In this document: positions 1 to 9,200 of the stretch, in pieces
How the letters are laid out: each line of letters starts with the position of its first letter
Position numbering within the stretch: position 1 is the first letter of the stretch
Source: Triparma columacea
Taxonomy: Eukaryota > Sar > Bolidophyceae > Parmales > Triparmaceae
Direction of reading: 5' to 3'
NCBI GenBank assembly: GCA_030267965.1
Contig: BRYA01000350.1
Coordinates: 1-14,568, forward strand
Length of the DNA: 14,568 bases
The notes under the pieces: generated by a model
Databases searched by the model: none
The model's input: the letters and a program-made list of their open reading frames with translations, nothing else
What the model was told of the DNA's origin: nothing
Position numbers and translations under genes: made by a program

Positions 1-1653
1 AGCGCACTCCTCCACACTCGCATTAACCACAGTAGTGGCAAAACCAGTCCCACTGCTTGCACCATCAACATGCACTAGCTTCATCTTGACCCTCTCATCA
101 GGACTCTTCAGTTCATCAAAGTTTTCCTCCACCTTGCACTTCTCATAGAATTCCTGCCCCTTCCTAATTGCTTTCTCCTCCTCCTCTGTATAATCTTGAG
201 GCTCATTCTTAATAATATTTGCAAGGTATTCCAGGGCAGCCCTGTCAATCTTGTCATCACTCTGGTGAAACTTCTTCCGCAATTCAATCATGTTGCTTGC
301 ATACCCAGTTGACAAGCGATTAATGATAAAACTTGGCACAGAGCCCTTGATGTCCACCTTGGAAGCAAATATGACTCTAGTCTGGGGAACGCCACCAGTG
401 GTTGTGAGTGCTTCAAACATCCAGGTAGTTCTTCCTGATGCATGCACAGTTTGAGAGCTCAATGGGAAGTCTTTGTTGAGCATGTCAGTGTTTTTGTATA
501 CTGTCCAACATTTCTCTCCTCCCTCCTCTATCTGCCAGGTACAAAAAGCTCTCCACTCCCTATCAGAAAATCCTCGTACCCCAAGACTCCTCCTGTTTAA
601 ATAAAGCTGTGAGTGGCTGTTCTGCTTCTTTGTTTCTATGGCTTTATACTTCTTTCCAAGTTTGGCCTGCCTCTGCCTTGAATCCTTAATGAACTCGTAT
701 GCCACACATTCTGCAAGTGAAGCATCGACAACAGCCTCGCACATGCCTGTCACAAGGCTTTCACCCTCGAGGTGCACAGCTTTCATCTTCACCCTGGGAT
801 CTGGACTCTTCAATTTCTTGAATTTCTTGCTTGTCTTGCAATCCATGTAGAACTTCTTGCCGTCGCTAATTAGCGCCTCTTCCTCGTCAGTGTAATCCTG
901 GATCTGGTTGTTGATGATATCCACTGTCTGCAGCAGCTTAAAGCCGTCAATATCTCTGCTCTTGTCAAACTTCTTCCTCAAGTCTGAGACTTGTCCGAGA
1001 AACCTTGGTGCAAGCTTGTTTGTGACAGAAGAGTAGAAAACTCCACCAAGATCTACCTTTGTTGTAAAAGTCACTGATGTTTGTGGCACACCTTCGATAG
1101 AGTCAAGTGGATCAAATACCCAGACTGTGTGTGCCTTCACTAAAACATTCCCAATCTTCACTGGAAAGTCTACCTGAAGTTGGTCTGTATCTGCAACATC
1201 AATAATAACTTTGCCATCATGTTGCTTGAACCAGGTAATTTTACTCCGACCATCACGTGGAGAAAAACCAGGGAGACCAAGCTCTCTCGTTGTCACGTAG
1301 TAGTTGGTGTGGGGGTTTACTTTGATGACTTTCAGGAAGGTTATTCCATCTCTTCCTTTTGCATTCTTTGTATCCTCTCGATTGCCTAGTTTTGAGAATT
1401 CATTTGCTGCACACTCCCCCACACTAGCATCTACCACAGTAGTGGCAAAACAAGTCCCACTGCTCGCCCCATCAACATGAACTAGCTTCATCTTGACCCT
1501 CCCATCAGGACTCTTCAAATCGTCAAACTTCTCTCCCTTCTTACACTTCTCATAGAACTCCTTCCCCTTCCTGATTGCCTGCTTCTCCTCCTCGGTGTAA
1601 TCTTGTGACTCGTTCCTAATTATGTTGGTGAGCGCCTCTAGCGCAGCTCGGTC
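1..1653 (-). repeat. Protein-coding tandem repeat array, three START-like modules (A-B-A')
   Basis: Module 1 is 1653-949, module 2 is 948-247 and module 3 is 246-1 (incomplete). Modules 1 and 3 match closely at the DNA level: 60 aligned bases covering the GASSGTxFATTVV segment (1-60 against its counterpart near 1408-1468) differ at about 8 positions, several of them synonymous. Module 2 has the same layout but is clearly more diverged in protein sequence. Confidence 0.8.
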
Positions 1654-1968
1654 AATCTCCTCATCAGTCTGGGTGGCTCCACCGATGCCTATGAGGGACG
1701 CTTTGTTTCCCTCGGCTTTTTCCTCTTCCTCCATCAAATTTTCGTTGCCACCAAGGCCGTCAGGAGGATCGTCGACGCGAATAACCTGTCCATTCTCCAT
1801 ATTATTGTCGTCGATAGAATCAATAACATCTTCAGGAGCACCAAATATCCCCTCGCTCACCCCCCTTGCGATGTCGATGGTTTTTTTATGGTCCTGGAGG
1901 CCATTCTCGACGTCGCTGCTGGCTACAATGTGCTTGTCCTCCTGCTGGGGGCTGTCTTTAGTGCTCAT
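1..1968 (-). CDS. Tandem START-like domain protein, partial (C-terminus outside window)
   Basis: One open frame of 656 codons runs from an ATG at 1968-1966 to the window edge with no stop or visible intron. The frame stays open upstream of that ATG, but no earlier methionine was seen back to about 2160. Residues 1-105 are acidic and low in complexity, with no signal peptide. Modules of about 235 residues then repeat: 106-340, 341-574 and 575 onward (cut off). Each has a helical lead-in (DYTEEE-type), a KMKxVHxxG strand and a C-terminal part (GGVPQT...KVDxxG...LRKKF) resembling the last strands and helix of START lipid-binding domains. START domains bind lipids or sterols in a hydrophobic cavity; the ligand here is unknown. 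The family call rests on motif resemblance only. There is no visible membrane segment, so a cytosolic or peripheral protein is inferred. It could instead be a more distant START-like (Bet v1-like) fold. Confidence 0.75.
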   Translation of the reverse strand, partial: MSTKDSPQQEDKHIVASSDVENGLQDHKKTIDIARGVSEGIFGAPEDVIDSIDDNNMENGQVIRVDDPPDGLGGNENLMEEEEKAEGNKASLIGIGGATQTDEEIDRAALEALTNIIRNESQDYTEEEKQAIRKGKEFYEKCKKGEKFDDLKSPDGRVKMKLVHVDGASSGTCFATTVVDASVGECAANEFSKLGNREDTKNAKGRDGITFLKVIKVNPHTNYYVTTRELGLPGFSPRDGRSKITWFKQHDGKVIIDVADTDQLQVDFPVKIGNVLVKAHTVWVFDPLDSIEGVPQTSVTFTTKVDLGGVFYSSVTNKLAPRFLGQVSDLRKKFDKSRDIDGFKLLQTVDIINNQIQDYTDEEEALISDGKKFYMDCKTSKKFKKLKSPDPRVKMKAVHLEGESLVTGMCEAVVDASLAECVAYEFIKDSRQRQAKLGKKYKAIETKKQNSHSQLYLNRRSLGVRGFSDREWRAFCTWQIEEGGEKCWTVYKNTDMLNKDFPLSSQTVHASGRTTWMFEALTTTGGVPQTRVIFASKVDIKGSVPSFIINRLSTGYASNMIELRKKFHQSDDKIDRAALEYLANIIKNEPQDYTEEEEKAIRKGQEFYEKCKVEENFDELKSPDERVKMKLVHVDGASSGTGFATTVVNASVEECA

Positions 1969-2529
1969 TTTGACACCCAAATGGATTTTCTTGCTGTATA
2001 ACGTTGCGTAAGAGCGATGGAAGGGGCAGGACGGTGTTAATATTGGGCTAGTTGGGCATTTCGTGCAATTTCGTCCCCAGTTCCAAGACTTGTCAGCTTG
2101 ACCCCCTGTCCTAACTGCCCGCACAACTGCCTTGGGATGCCCAAATTCGCTCAAATTAGTAACACGTCAAAATCCACAACACCCAAACACACGCTCTACG
2201 CCGAGAGCAACAACTTAGGTCTTCAAAATTCACTACAAGAACGTCCTGCTTTCAAATAAAGGCCTCGCCCCGACTCCTCGGTCGGGGCCTGGCAAGCATT
2301 TCTCAGAGATTGTCTACGCTTATGTGCACCCTCATAAATACTAAAGTATACCTCTATATTGCACTTCAACTCACCAATTTTACGATCGATGTATCTCAGA
2401 GTAAGTAAAATCTATGAAACCCCCAAATCTCCCCAAAAAAAGCCCAAAGTAGGAAGTAGGAGAGGGTGTTGAATAGGATCCAAGGGCCTCTAAAAAATTA
2501 TCGCTTTACATACAACACGTTCTCATTTT
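1969..2529. other. Intergenic: 3' UTR of the ferric reductase and promoter of the START-repeat gene
   Basis: Both flanking genes read leftward, so this stretch holds the reductase 3' UTR (right side) and the upstream region of the START gene (left side). I see no gene, tRNA or strong polyadenylation signal. Features are a GC-rich hairpin at 2262-2293 and an A/T-rich stretch near 2490-2530. A TGTAAA word on the minus strand, about 20 bases after the reductase stop, could be a 3'-end signal, but this is weak. Confidence 0.5.
2262..2293. other. GC-rich stem-loop
   Basis: An 8-bp perfect stem, GCCCCGAC (2267-2274) with GTCGGGGC (2281-2288), closes a six-base loop. After a 2x2 internal loop it is extended by GCC (2262-2264) with GGC (2291-2293). 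On the minus strand it is followed within a few bases by TTTATTT. It lies between two leftward genes, so it could act in the reductase 3' end or the START-gene promoter. Function is unknown. Confidence 0.6.
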
Positions 2530-5082
2530 TTACCACTGAGACTCACTGCCTGTGAATTGCATTTCGAATCCTTTGTTCTTGCTTACAACTTCAACAAAGG
2601 CGCTTCTTGCTGCAGAAACTAACGCGTTTGGGCCGCAAGCAGCAACTACAAGGGATGTTCTCCCGATGGTACGGGCCTCCTCTATCTCCTTGGTGATTAC
2701 ATCCGCAATGTTGGGACGTCCAAATTGCATTTCATGATGATAAGATGATGTTGACTTTTCAGCGGCGTACTTGATTTTGTCTGTTGCCATTCTTTCCGTC
2801 AGTGAACTCTCCTCGCTCTCGTCGTCAGGGCTGGTTGCGTTGACATTATTGGCAGAAGTTGGCATCGTTGTGAATGCAATGAACACTGTGATGAGTGTGG
2901 AAATTTTTGTGAGAGGGTTTGCGATAATGGATCGGAAATGATCCCGTGGGCGCTTCTTGTGTTCTCGTTCATGCTCACCTAATTTCATCGTAAAGGCGAT
3001 CAAAATTATTGGAAGAAGCCTCTGGGTGATGGCGTAGTGTAATGTCGAGTTTGCTTTTCCAACCCTCGACGCCATCCACTCTTCCCAAACCCACCGGCCG
3101 ACTGCCATAGGTGCCAGTGTTGCCAGCAGAATTTGAAAAGCCAGAGACGCCATCCCTGATTAGCAAGCGAAGCGGGCACAACGGGGTTGGGATAAGGGAC
3201 GGGAGCTGATTCAATCATCATCCAATCATTGTCCATTCTCACCTTCCCGTTCTCTTCTCTTCGTGACAAACTGTGTTCGTGTTGGTGTAAAGGAAGCGAG
3301 CCGTAAGAGAAAAGAGGCGATCAAATCGATTCTCAGCGAGCATATCATTTCACAAACGACACGCCCTTCTTGAACTCCCTCACAACGCCCCCTCCCCCCC
3401 CTCACCTTGCCCACCAAATCTCCCCCGTTCCCTAGCAAGGACTGGGCTCCAGATACTCCCCCTCGCGTAACGTAAACCGTAACTCTAATGTCTTGGTTCA
3501 CTGGCAACCTTTCAGAAAGAGCCTCGTAGTCAGGCTCTTGGGCCACGCACCAAATGAGATGGACGCATCGGCGTCCTGAAGCAACGGAGGTAGCCAGTCC
3601 CTGAAGCCAACCGTACACCCCCGTGCCTCCGGCAATGAGGAGGATCGCCGGCTGTCCCAAATCAGCATCGTTGTCATTGTCATTTTCTTGCATGCTCCCT
3701 CTGAAAGACCAATCGCCGCCTCCAACGGGGTGCACTCCGTCGACCTCAACCTCGAGAAAGCTCCCATGCCCCTCAAAATCGGCGAGCTTGGAGAGAGCTT
3801 TCGACCAGTTCCCTGCCTTGGTGGACACCAGAGCGGACAGGTAAGTAGATCCGTCAATTCTCGAGGAGGACACTACAGAAAGAGGGTGAAACTCTCTACC
3901 AAGGGCTGCAACTCTAATCGAAGCCCACTGTCCACGAGGCGCTGAGCTGTTCATGTAACTCGAACTAATGCTGCTACAGTCTATACTCAGTTCTACCCAA
4001 GGACCTGACGTTCCCTTGAGCAACTTTGCACTTGCAGGAAGGGTCTCTCCTTTCTTACGCCCTACGTACCAATTAACAATGCCGGGGATGGTAAAGTATA
4101 GAATTTGGAAGTCGTGGAGGCAACTCGTAACCATAAAGAGGATGGCGAGCGGCAGGTGCGTAAGCTGGAAGATATGATAAACTCTCTTCCTGACCATAGG
4201 TAGGCTGTAGATGGAGATGGGTATTGAGACTACGAAAGCCGCGACCCCAAAGAAGTTGATGAGCCCAAGGGTGTGAGGCAGCGGTGTCGGGAAGCAATTC
4301 TCGAGAAGTCCACTCCAACCCCCCTGTACCATGTAGAGGATCAAGTAGCATACACTATGCACTGCAGATTGTCCGATTGCCCACCAGCCGACGAAGCGGT
4401 GCAAGGGGATGCTTTCTGGGTCGGCCAGCCATCCTCCTGTGAAACCATACAGCCACCCTCGGGCTGAGAGCAAAAGGGTGAGGCCAATGTCCATCCTCGC
4501 CAGCCTGCACGTGATGAGACCAACAGCGTCAAGCAAGACTGACCAGCTCTGGCAATCCTCTCCATTCCTTGCCATCTCAGCTACGCATCCACTTGAGTGT
4601 AAAGATCGTTCCGTCGATATTATCCACCACAATAGAGGTGAGACATTCAATATTATCACGACCTTCGAAGCTGATATTCCCTCAACCATCCAAGTCCCTC
4701 TACCAACATGACCATTGCCGACGATCAAGCTGATCACACTAAAACAGATTGCTATAAACATGGGTATCAGACATATCAGCAACGGTTGAAAGCGTATGAG
4801 GGTTGATGGAGGAGCGACCTCTAGGATGTACAAGCTCGATACCGCAAGGAGCAGAAGCACCCTGCATAACAATACCCCCCCCCCACCCCAGTCGAGTCCA
4901 GTAAGGTGGTATTGTGTGCCTTTTGTGCCTCCGACGTCAACTTTCATGTATTTTATCGACGATTCATGACGTACCACTCCTCCGTTAGAGGCCATTGGTT
5001 GTCCGTATCTCGTTCCTTGTTTACTGTGTAAATAAGATATTTTGCTGCTCTGCAGAGTGCAAGATACCTTGGTCATTGACAT
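2530..5082 (-). CDS. FRO-type ferric-chelate reductase (flavocytochrome, FAD and NAD(P)H domains)
   Basis: Predicted to move electrons from NAD(P)H through FAD and two membrane hemes to Fe(III) at the plasma or an organelle membrane. The ATG at 5082 follows a CTTTTCTTCCAG tract; a GTG further up (5232) is not a credible eukaryotic start. From this ATG, about eight hydrophobic segments precede the soluble part. Heme histidine pairs are H228/H242 and H309/H323, each spaced by 13 residues. HPLSV (399-403) is the FAD motif and GGTG (485-488) the NAD(P) motif. The chain continues over an intron at 3156-3242 (exon phase 1) and probably one at 3271-3405. It then has about three further hydrophobic segments, followed by FGRPN...CGPNAL and a terminal SQW. 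Hydrophobic segments between the GGxG and CGP motifs are typical of plant FRO proteins. Length is 776 residues with both introns removed, 821 if 3271-3405 is kept. The usual GG(S/T)GI(T/S)P motif has lost its Thr and Pro. An NADPH oxidase is less likely. Confidence 0.87.
3156..3242 (-). other. Intron of the ferric reductase gene (87 bp)
   Basis: On the minus strand the donor is GAAG|GTGAGA at 3242 and the acceptor CTAATCAG|GG ends at 3156. Removal joins the first base of a codon to its last two bases (G|GG, glycine). It links the FAD/NAD-domain frame to the frame carrying the CGP motif. Without it, the upstream frame stops at 3226-3228, so the intron is needed for a complete reductase. Confidence 0.85.
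3271..3405 (-). other. Probable second intron of the ferric reductase gene (135 bp, in frame, no stop)
   Basis: On the minus strand the donor is CAAG|GTGAGG at 3405 and the acceptor is ACACAG at 3271, phase 0. Its 5' part is purine-rich and its 3' part pyrimidine-rich, like other introns in this window. Its length is a multiple of three and it has no stop codon, so retention would insert 45 residues. If it is spliced, the exon between it and the next intron (3243-3270) is only 28 nt. Confidence 0.55.
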
Positions 5083-5203
5083 GACTGGAAGAAAAGGAAA
5101 GTGTTTAAGGTGTGCAGCATGCGAGTCACTGCCCTCGCATTGACGTATCGTATTTTCTTTGACCTCGAAAGACTCCGTGCCGTCCACTTCTTGACTGAAT
5201 TGG

Positions 5204-5209
5204 TTTATA
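5204..5209 (-). promoter_or_regulatory. Possible TATA box of the ferric reductase gene
   Basis: TATAAA on the minus strand lies about 120 bases upstream of the proposed ATG at 5082, which would give a 5' UTR of roughly 90 bases. This conflicts with the alternative reading in which 5085 to about 5250 is a 5'-UTR intron. The site is short and could be chance. Confidence 0.25.
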
Positions 5210-5230
5210 ACGGATTGTGCTTTCCCCAAC

Positions 5231-5250
5231 ACTCACTCACTCACTCACTC
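5231..5250. repeat. (ACTC)5 microsatellite, (GAGT)5 on the reductase strand
   Basis: Five perfect copies of ACTC. On the strand of the leftward reductase gene this reads GAGTGAGTGAGT, so each period contains the GTGAGT 5' splice-site consensus. It lies about 150 bases upstream of the reductase ATG. Confidence 0.9.
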
Positions 5251-5569
5251 AAGATGAAATTGAACGTAATGAATTAAATCACGGTTGAATAACGACATCT
5301 TTATGTTTGCAAATTTTAGACCTATTTTTTCTTGGCGTATCTTTCTTTTAGTCACCATGGCTCTTGTACTGAGCTTCTTCACGACCCTTTAGATTTTGTG
5401 AATTGGATCGGGATCGGATTGCGTGAGAGGCGTGAAGAGTGGCTGACCAACCTCCTCCATCAACCCCATGATGTAGTTTTCAGTCCATACTTCATTTCCT
5501 ATGAAATTCGCTTTTCTTCCCCCCAAACTCTCCACTCACCACCTCTCCCCCCACCATGTTCGAAGGCCA

Positions 5570-5586
5570 CATGTGTTTAACACATG
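5570..5586. promoter_or_regulatory. 17-bp perfect palindrome, possible regulator site
   Basis: CATGTGTT, one T, then AACACATG: an 8-bp perfect inverted repeat with a single central base. It is near the middle of the divergent intergenic region, about 490 bases from the reductase ATG and 650 from the deacetylase ATG. The half-site contains an E-box-like CATGTG word, but the factor is unknown. Confidence 0.4.
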
Positions 5587-6237
5587 ACTGCCTCAAACAT
5601 CTCGTAATTTACCACAGAATCTAAATGTCGAGTCGATAGTCAAAGGCCCAAGTAAAGTTTGACGTCCCAGTCAAGCCTCATAGTGGGTGTAAAGCCCGCT
5701 TTCTACCAAGATGAAGACCCCGTGATTAAGTGACTGTATCCAGAATACCGTAGATTTTTATTTCACGGACCGGAGTGGTTGCAGTTAATGGTCTTGTCGC
5801 TCGAGATCAATCTCGCGTCCCAAAAAAAAGCGGGGGGGGGGCAAAATCTAAGTCTATCCAATTGATGACTCAAAATCAACGTTCAACAAAACTCAATTTT
5901 TTACTTCAATCCTGTACTTGAATTAAATCGTCTATTCGCTTTCCGCTACCCCTTGTACCTCCTGATTACATTGCCGTCCACGTCGACACAAGATCGCGCT
6001 CCCATCCATCATTAAAAAAAGCAAAACAAAAACCCCGAGTCCCTTTTCCTTTCGCAACCTCACGCGAGCAGAAAATATCTCCTCGGGCCGATTGCACACT
6101 TCTCTCTTCAATTTGCGTAACATTCGGCCCCTCTATTCATCCCCCTCATTTTCCTTCCCTCTCCGGGCCCCGCTTGTTCGTTCACACACCTCAAACATTT
6201 CATTATATCGATAACTTTTTCGTTCTGTCCGCTTACG

Positions 6238-9200
6238 ATGTCGTCGATTGATCATTCTGGCCAGTCCGTCCCTATTGCGGTCGCCTCGGAGGCGGAGAGG
6301 GCAAATAAAAAGAGAAAGGTTGAGCTCCCTCAGGTTGAGTTCTCAGCTGATGACGTGACGGTCAAGGAGGAGACGCCAATGGGTGAGAGTCTAGCGGATG
6401 CGATTGGTGACGACGAAGCGTGAGTTGGGCTTTGGTAATGACCTTTTCTCACTCTCTGCAAAACTTCCCCCCACTGTCCAATCCGTCTCTTCCTCCCAGG
6501 AATGTCTTCCTCAGGGAATATTACCCCGTTCAGTAGCACGAAGAAACACGCGCTCAACCAGAAGAAGGCTCAATTCGGCGCTGCTTCGTCTCTTTCTGTG
6601 GTTGGAACGGTGAGGAGGGAAAGGATGAGGGGAAAGGAAGAAATGAAAAAGTGAAGAAGCGCTCTTATGACAACACAACTTAATTTGCTTACCCCCTACC
6701 CCCATCTAACCCTTCGTCCTCCTTTCAGAATCAGACCGACGGATCTGAGGGCGGCGACGTCAAGGCAGATCCCGCCCGCGCTTCCTTTGACTTTCAGAAG
6801 GACCTTGACCTGAGGAAGAAGAACCTCGAGAGGGTTTACGGGAAGGGGGCCAAGTCGGAGACCCCCCCGGCGCTTCAAGAGTTGCCTCGCCTACCGTTCC
6901 TGCCGCAGGTTGAAGTTGAGGGTTTGGGAAGAATGTTGCAGTTGGAGAGCAAGGTGAGAGTTTATGCGAGTTGACGATTATAGAAATAATGCCAAATAGT
7001 GATGGTCGCTGAAGTCGAAGAAGCATGTGCCCCAGCATTTACCCCACTATCTCCACTTTCCGTCACCACTCACCTTCCTGCGCTCTCCGACGCAGCCCGA
7101 CGGCACTTGCAACTGGCCCGAGGATTGGTCTGGCAATTTGACCCTTTTTTTCAAGGAGATCGAGGTCAAGTCTGTTCAGGGGAGGTGAGAATGGGTAGCA
7201 AGGGGTAGCTGAAAGCGCTGTTGTAAAGAGGTGTTAGCTCGTGTAACTTTTGTAGCCAGCTTGTCGCTCCTGCCTAACGCAGCCATTGTCGCGACTCGCT
7301 TCGCCCGTCACCGCCCCCGTAGAAACGTGTATGTCCCATTTTCCAATCATTATAGGAAGGATTGGAGGACTCTCATCAAGTTCTTTGCCTACGTGATGAC
7401 TTTGAAGGACATTCCCGAAATGGCTCAGCGCATCCTCATCTACTCTGCCGTTAAGGAGTCTGAGACCGCTATCGAGAAGTATGGTTTCATGACGGAGGCC
7501 GTTCAGCGTACTCTGTATGACAAGGCTGTGCTGGTGGAGGACAAGTGGTTGATCGAGCCTACTACCGTTCCCAACGACGACGAGGAGGAGGATGAAGAGG
7601 GGAACATCAGGAGGGGCAAGGAATCGCTTGGCACGCACTTCGTAGGGAGGTCCGTTTGGTGGGAAAGGTAAGATGTGCCGAGATAGGGAAGAGCAACACG
7701 AGGAGGAGCGAAGTGACGTCATCAACAAACTATATTACCTCCGGCGACTCTCTTCCCCTCGTCGCTCCCTTTGTCACACTTTTCTAATCTCCAAACAATG
7801 CAACCCCTCGAATCACTCCGCTCGTCACAGGTCGGAGGCCATTGTGCTCGCTTTTGTTCGCGATAACGATATTGGCGACCTCTGGAAGATAAAGTGGGTC
7901 GATGAGGCTGACACTTGCGACTTGGAGCATGCAGAGCTCATAAAGGGATTGAAGGCGTGGGACAGGTGAGAGGAGGGAGAGAGCGGCGGTGGTGGTTAGC
8001 AGTGAGTGCATGTTGTACTCTTGACCCCTGTACTCCCAAAATTTTCCGTGTCTTGCTTCGCTCGCCGCACTGACCTCCCCCGCTCTGCAGGAGATGCGCC
8101 AAGAAGGCTGACGACGGCAAGTCAAAGCGTGGCACAACATACACTGACGGAGGCTACCCTTACAAGAAGAACAAATCTCGCAATGGCGATCCTGACTATG
8201 TTGTGGACGGCGTTGAGGGAGGCATCGTGCTCGCAAGTTCATTCCACCATCAGGCCAGGTCCGACGTGCTCTGGCCTGCTAGGATCATGCACGATGACGA
8301 GGTCAGTGGCCTTAACGGGATCAAAAAGACAAAGAGCAACTCAGTGAATGTCGTCTTTTTCTCGCCTTACTGGGCAGGAACTACCAACGCTAACAGCAGG
8401 GGCGGCAAGAGCAATGGCTACATCATCTCTCCCAGCATTTTCGAAATGGAGGTTGTTGATGCCAACAAAAAAATGATTCAGGTGAGCATGTAGAAGGAAG
8501 GAGAGGAAATGGGCCTCGGCGAAGACAGCACTTACTCATATCGTTCGTCGCAGAGCTACCCTTTCGAGTCCACCTCTGAGAAGCTTGACATTGAGGAGCT
8601 GAGGATGAGCTTCTCTCTGACTGGCCTCCCTTTCAACAACTTCAAGTACTATGTCGATGCGCACCGCCTTGCTATGGGCTTCAAGAAGTACGGGACCAAT
8701 AATAACGTTCTCAGCTCACAGGCAACCTCCGAGGTGGCAGCTCTCCGTGACTGCCACATCATGAGTCTCAAGACGCCCAACTTTCCCTCCGGCCTCCTGG
8801 AACTGCCCTGGTCGTACATTCTTGAGCATCTCGGCAGTGTATCTACCGGGACTGTCAATTCAGTGGGCCTGCCCAAGGAGGTAAATAGGACACGAAGAAG
8901 AACGTGACAATTCGCTATTAGCCCTAACCCTTTGGTCGTCACTTCGCTCCTGATACGATCGTCGCAGCCCATTTTGGATCTCGAGCGCCTCCTGGCGACT
9001 CTCAGGGCCCCCCTCCTCGGGTCTACTGTCGGGCCTAACAAGGTCGACCAGTCTTCTTCGTCTGCCGTTAAGAACAGGTAAGAATGAAGGAGCGCAGCGA
9101 CGACTTCCGAAGGCGACACTTTTTTTCTTTTGACTCGATTCGCTCTTGGTGTGATCTTGACCCACTCACCTTACGCAACCCCTTTCATTCGCCACTTCGC

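Larger units (their letters stand above)
5083..6237. promoter_or_regulatory. Divergent intergenic region between the ferric reductase and the histone deacetylase gene
   Basis: This stretch of about 1.15 kb separates a leftward and a rightward gene, so it must hold both promoters and 5' UTRs. I see no convincing gene: the open frames at 5332-5580 (starting at TTG) and 5932-6123 resemble no known protein. Visible elements are a pyrimidine tract ending in CAG two bases before the reductase ATG, TATAAA (minus, 5209-5204), a tetranucleotide run (5231-5250), a 17-bp palindrome (5570-5586) and an A/G homopolymer pair near 5822-5841. An A/T-rich ATTATATCGATAAC segment lies about 25-40 bases before the ATG at 6238. 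Confidence 0.6.

Noticed and set aside
638..850. Plus-strand open frame of 70 codons, with further plus-strand frames at 1180-1389 and 1622-2011
   Set aside because: They lie opposite the continuous START-repeat coding frame and show no domain; they are antisense shadows.
2285..2345. Possible SECIS-like or tRNA-like fold on the minus strand near the hairpin
   Set aside because: The paired AA and GA core needed for SECIS is absent, the reductase has no in-frame UGA, and no TPsiC-type GGTTCGA arm is present.
3226..3430. Reductase as two genes or a frameshifted pseudogene (668-codon frame plus 207-codon frame)
   Set aside because: A canonical GTGAGA...CAG intron (3156-3242) joins the frames exactly, and the second frame supplies the CGP end of the same enzyme family.
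5083..5232. Upstream extension of the reductase frame to a GTG at 5232
   Set aside because: GTG is not a normal nuclear start, the added 50 residues are not membrane- or domain-like, and a splice-acceptor-like tract precedes the ATG at 5082.
5332..5580. Open frame of 82 codons in the divergent intergenic region
   Set aside because: It begins at TTG rather than ATG, has no recognisable motif and overlaps the palindrome and promoter region.
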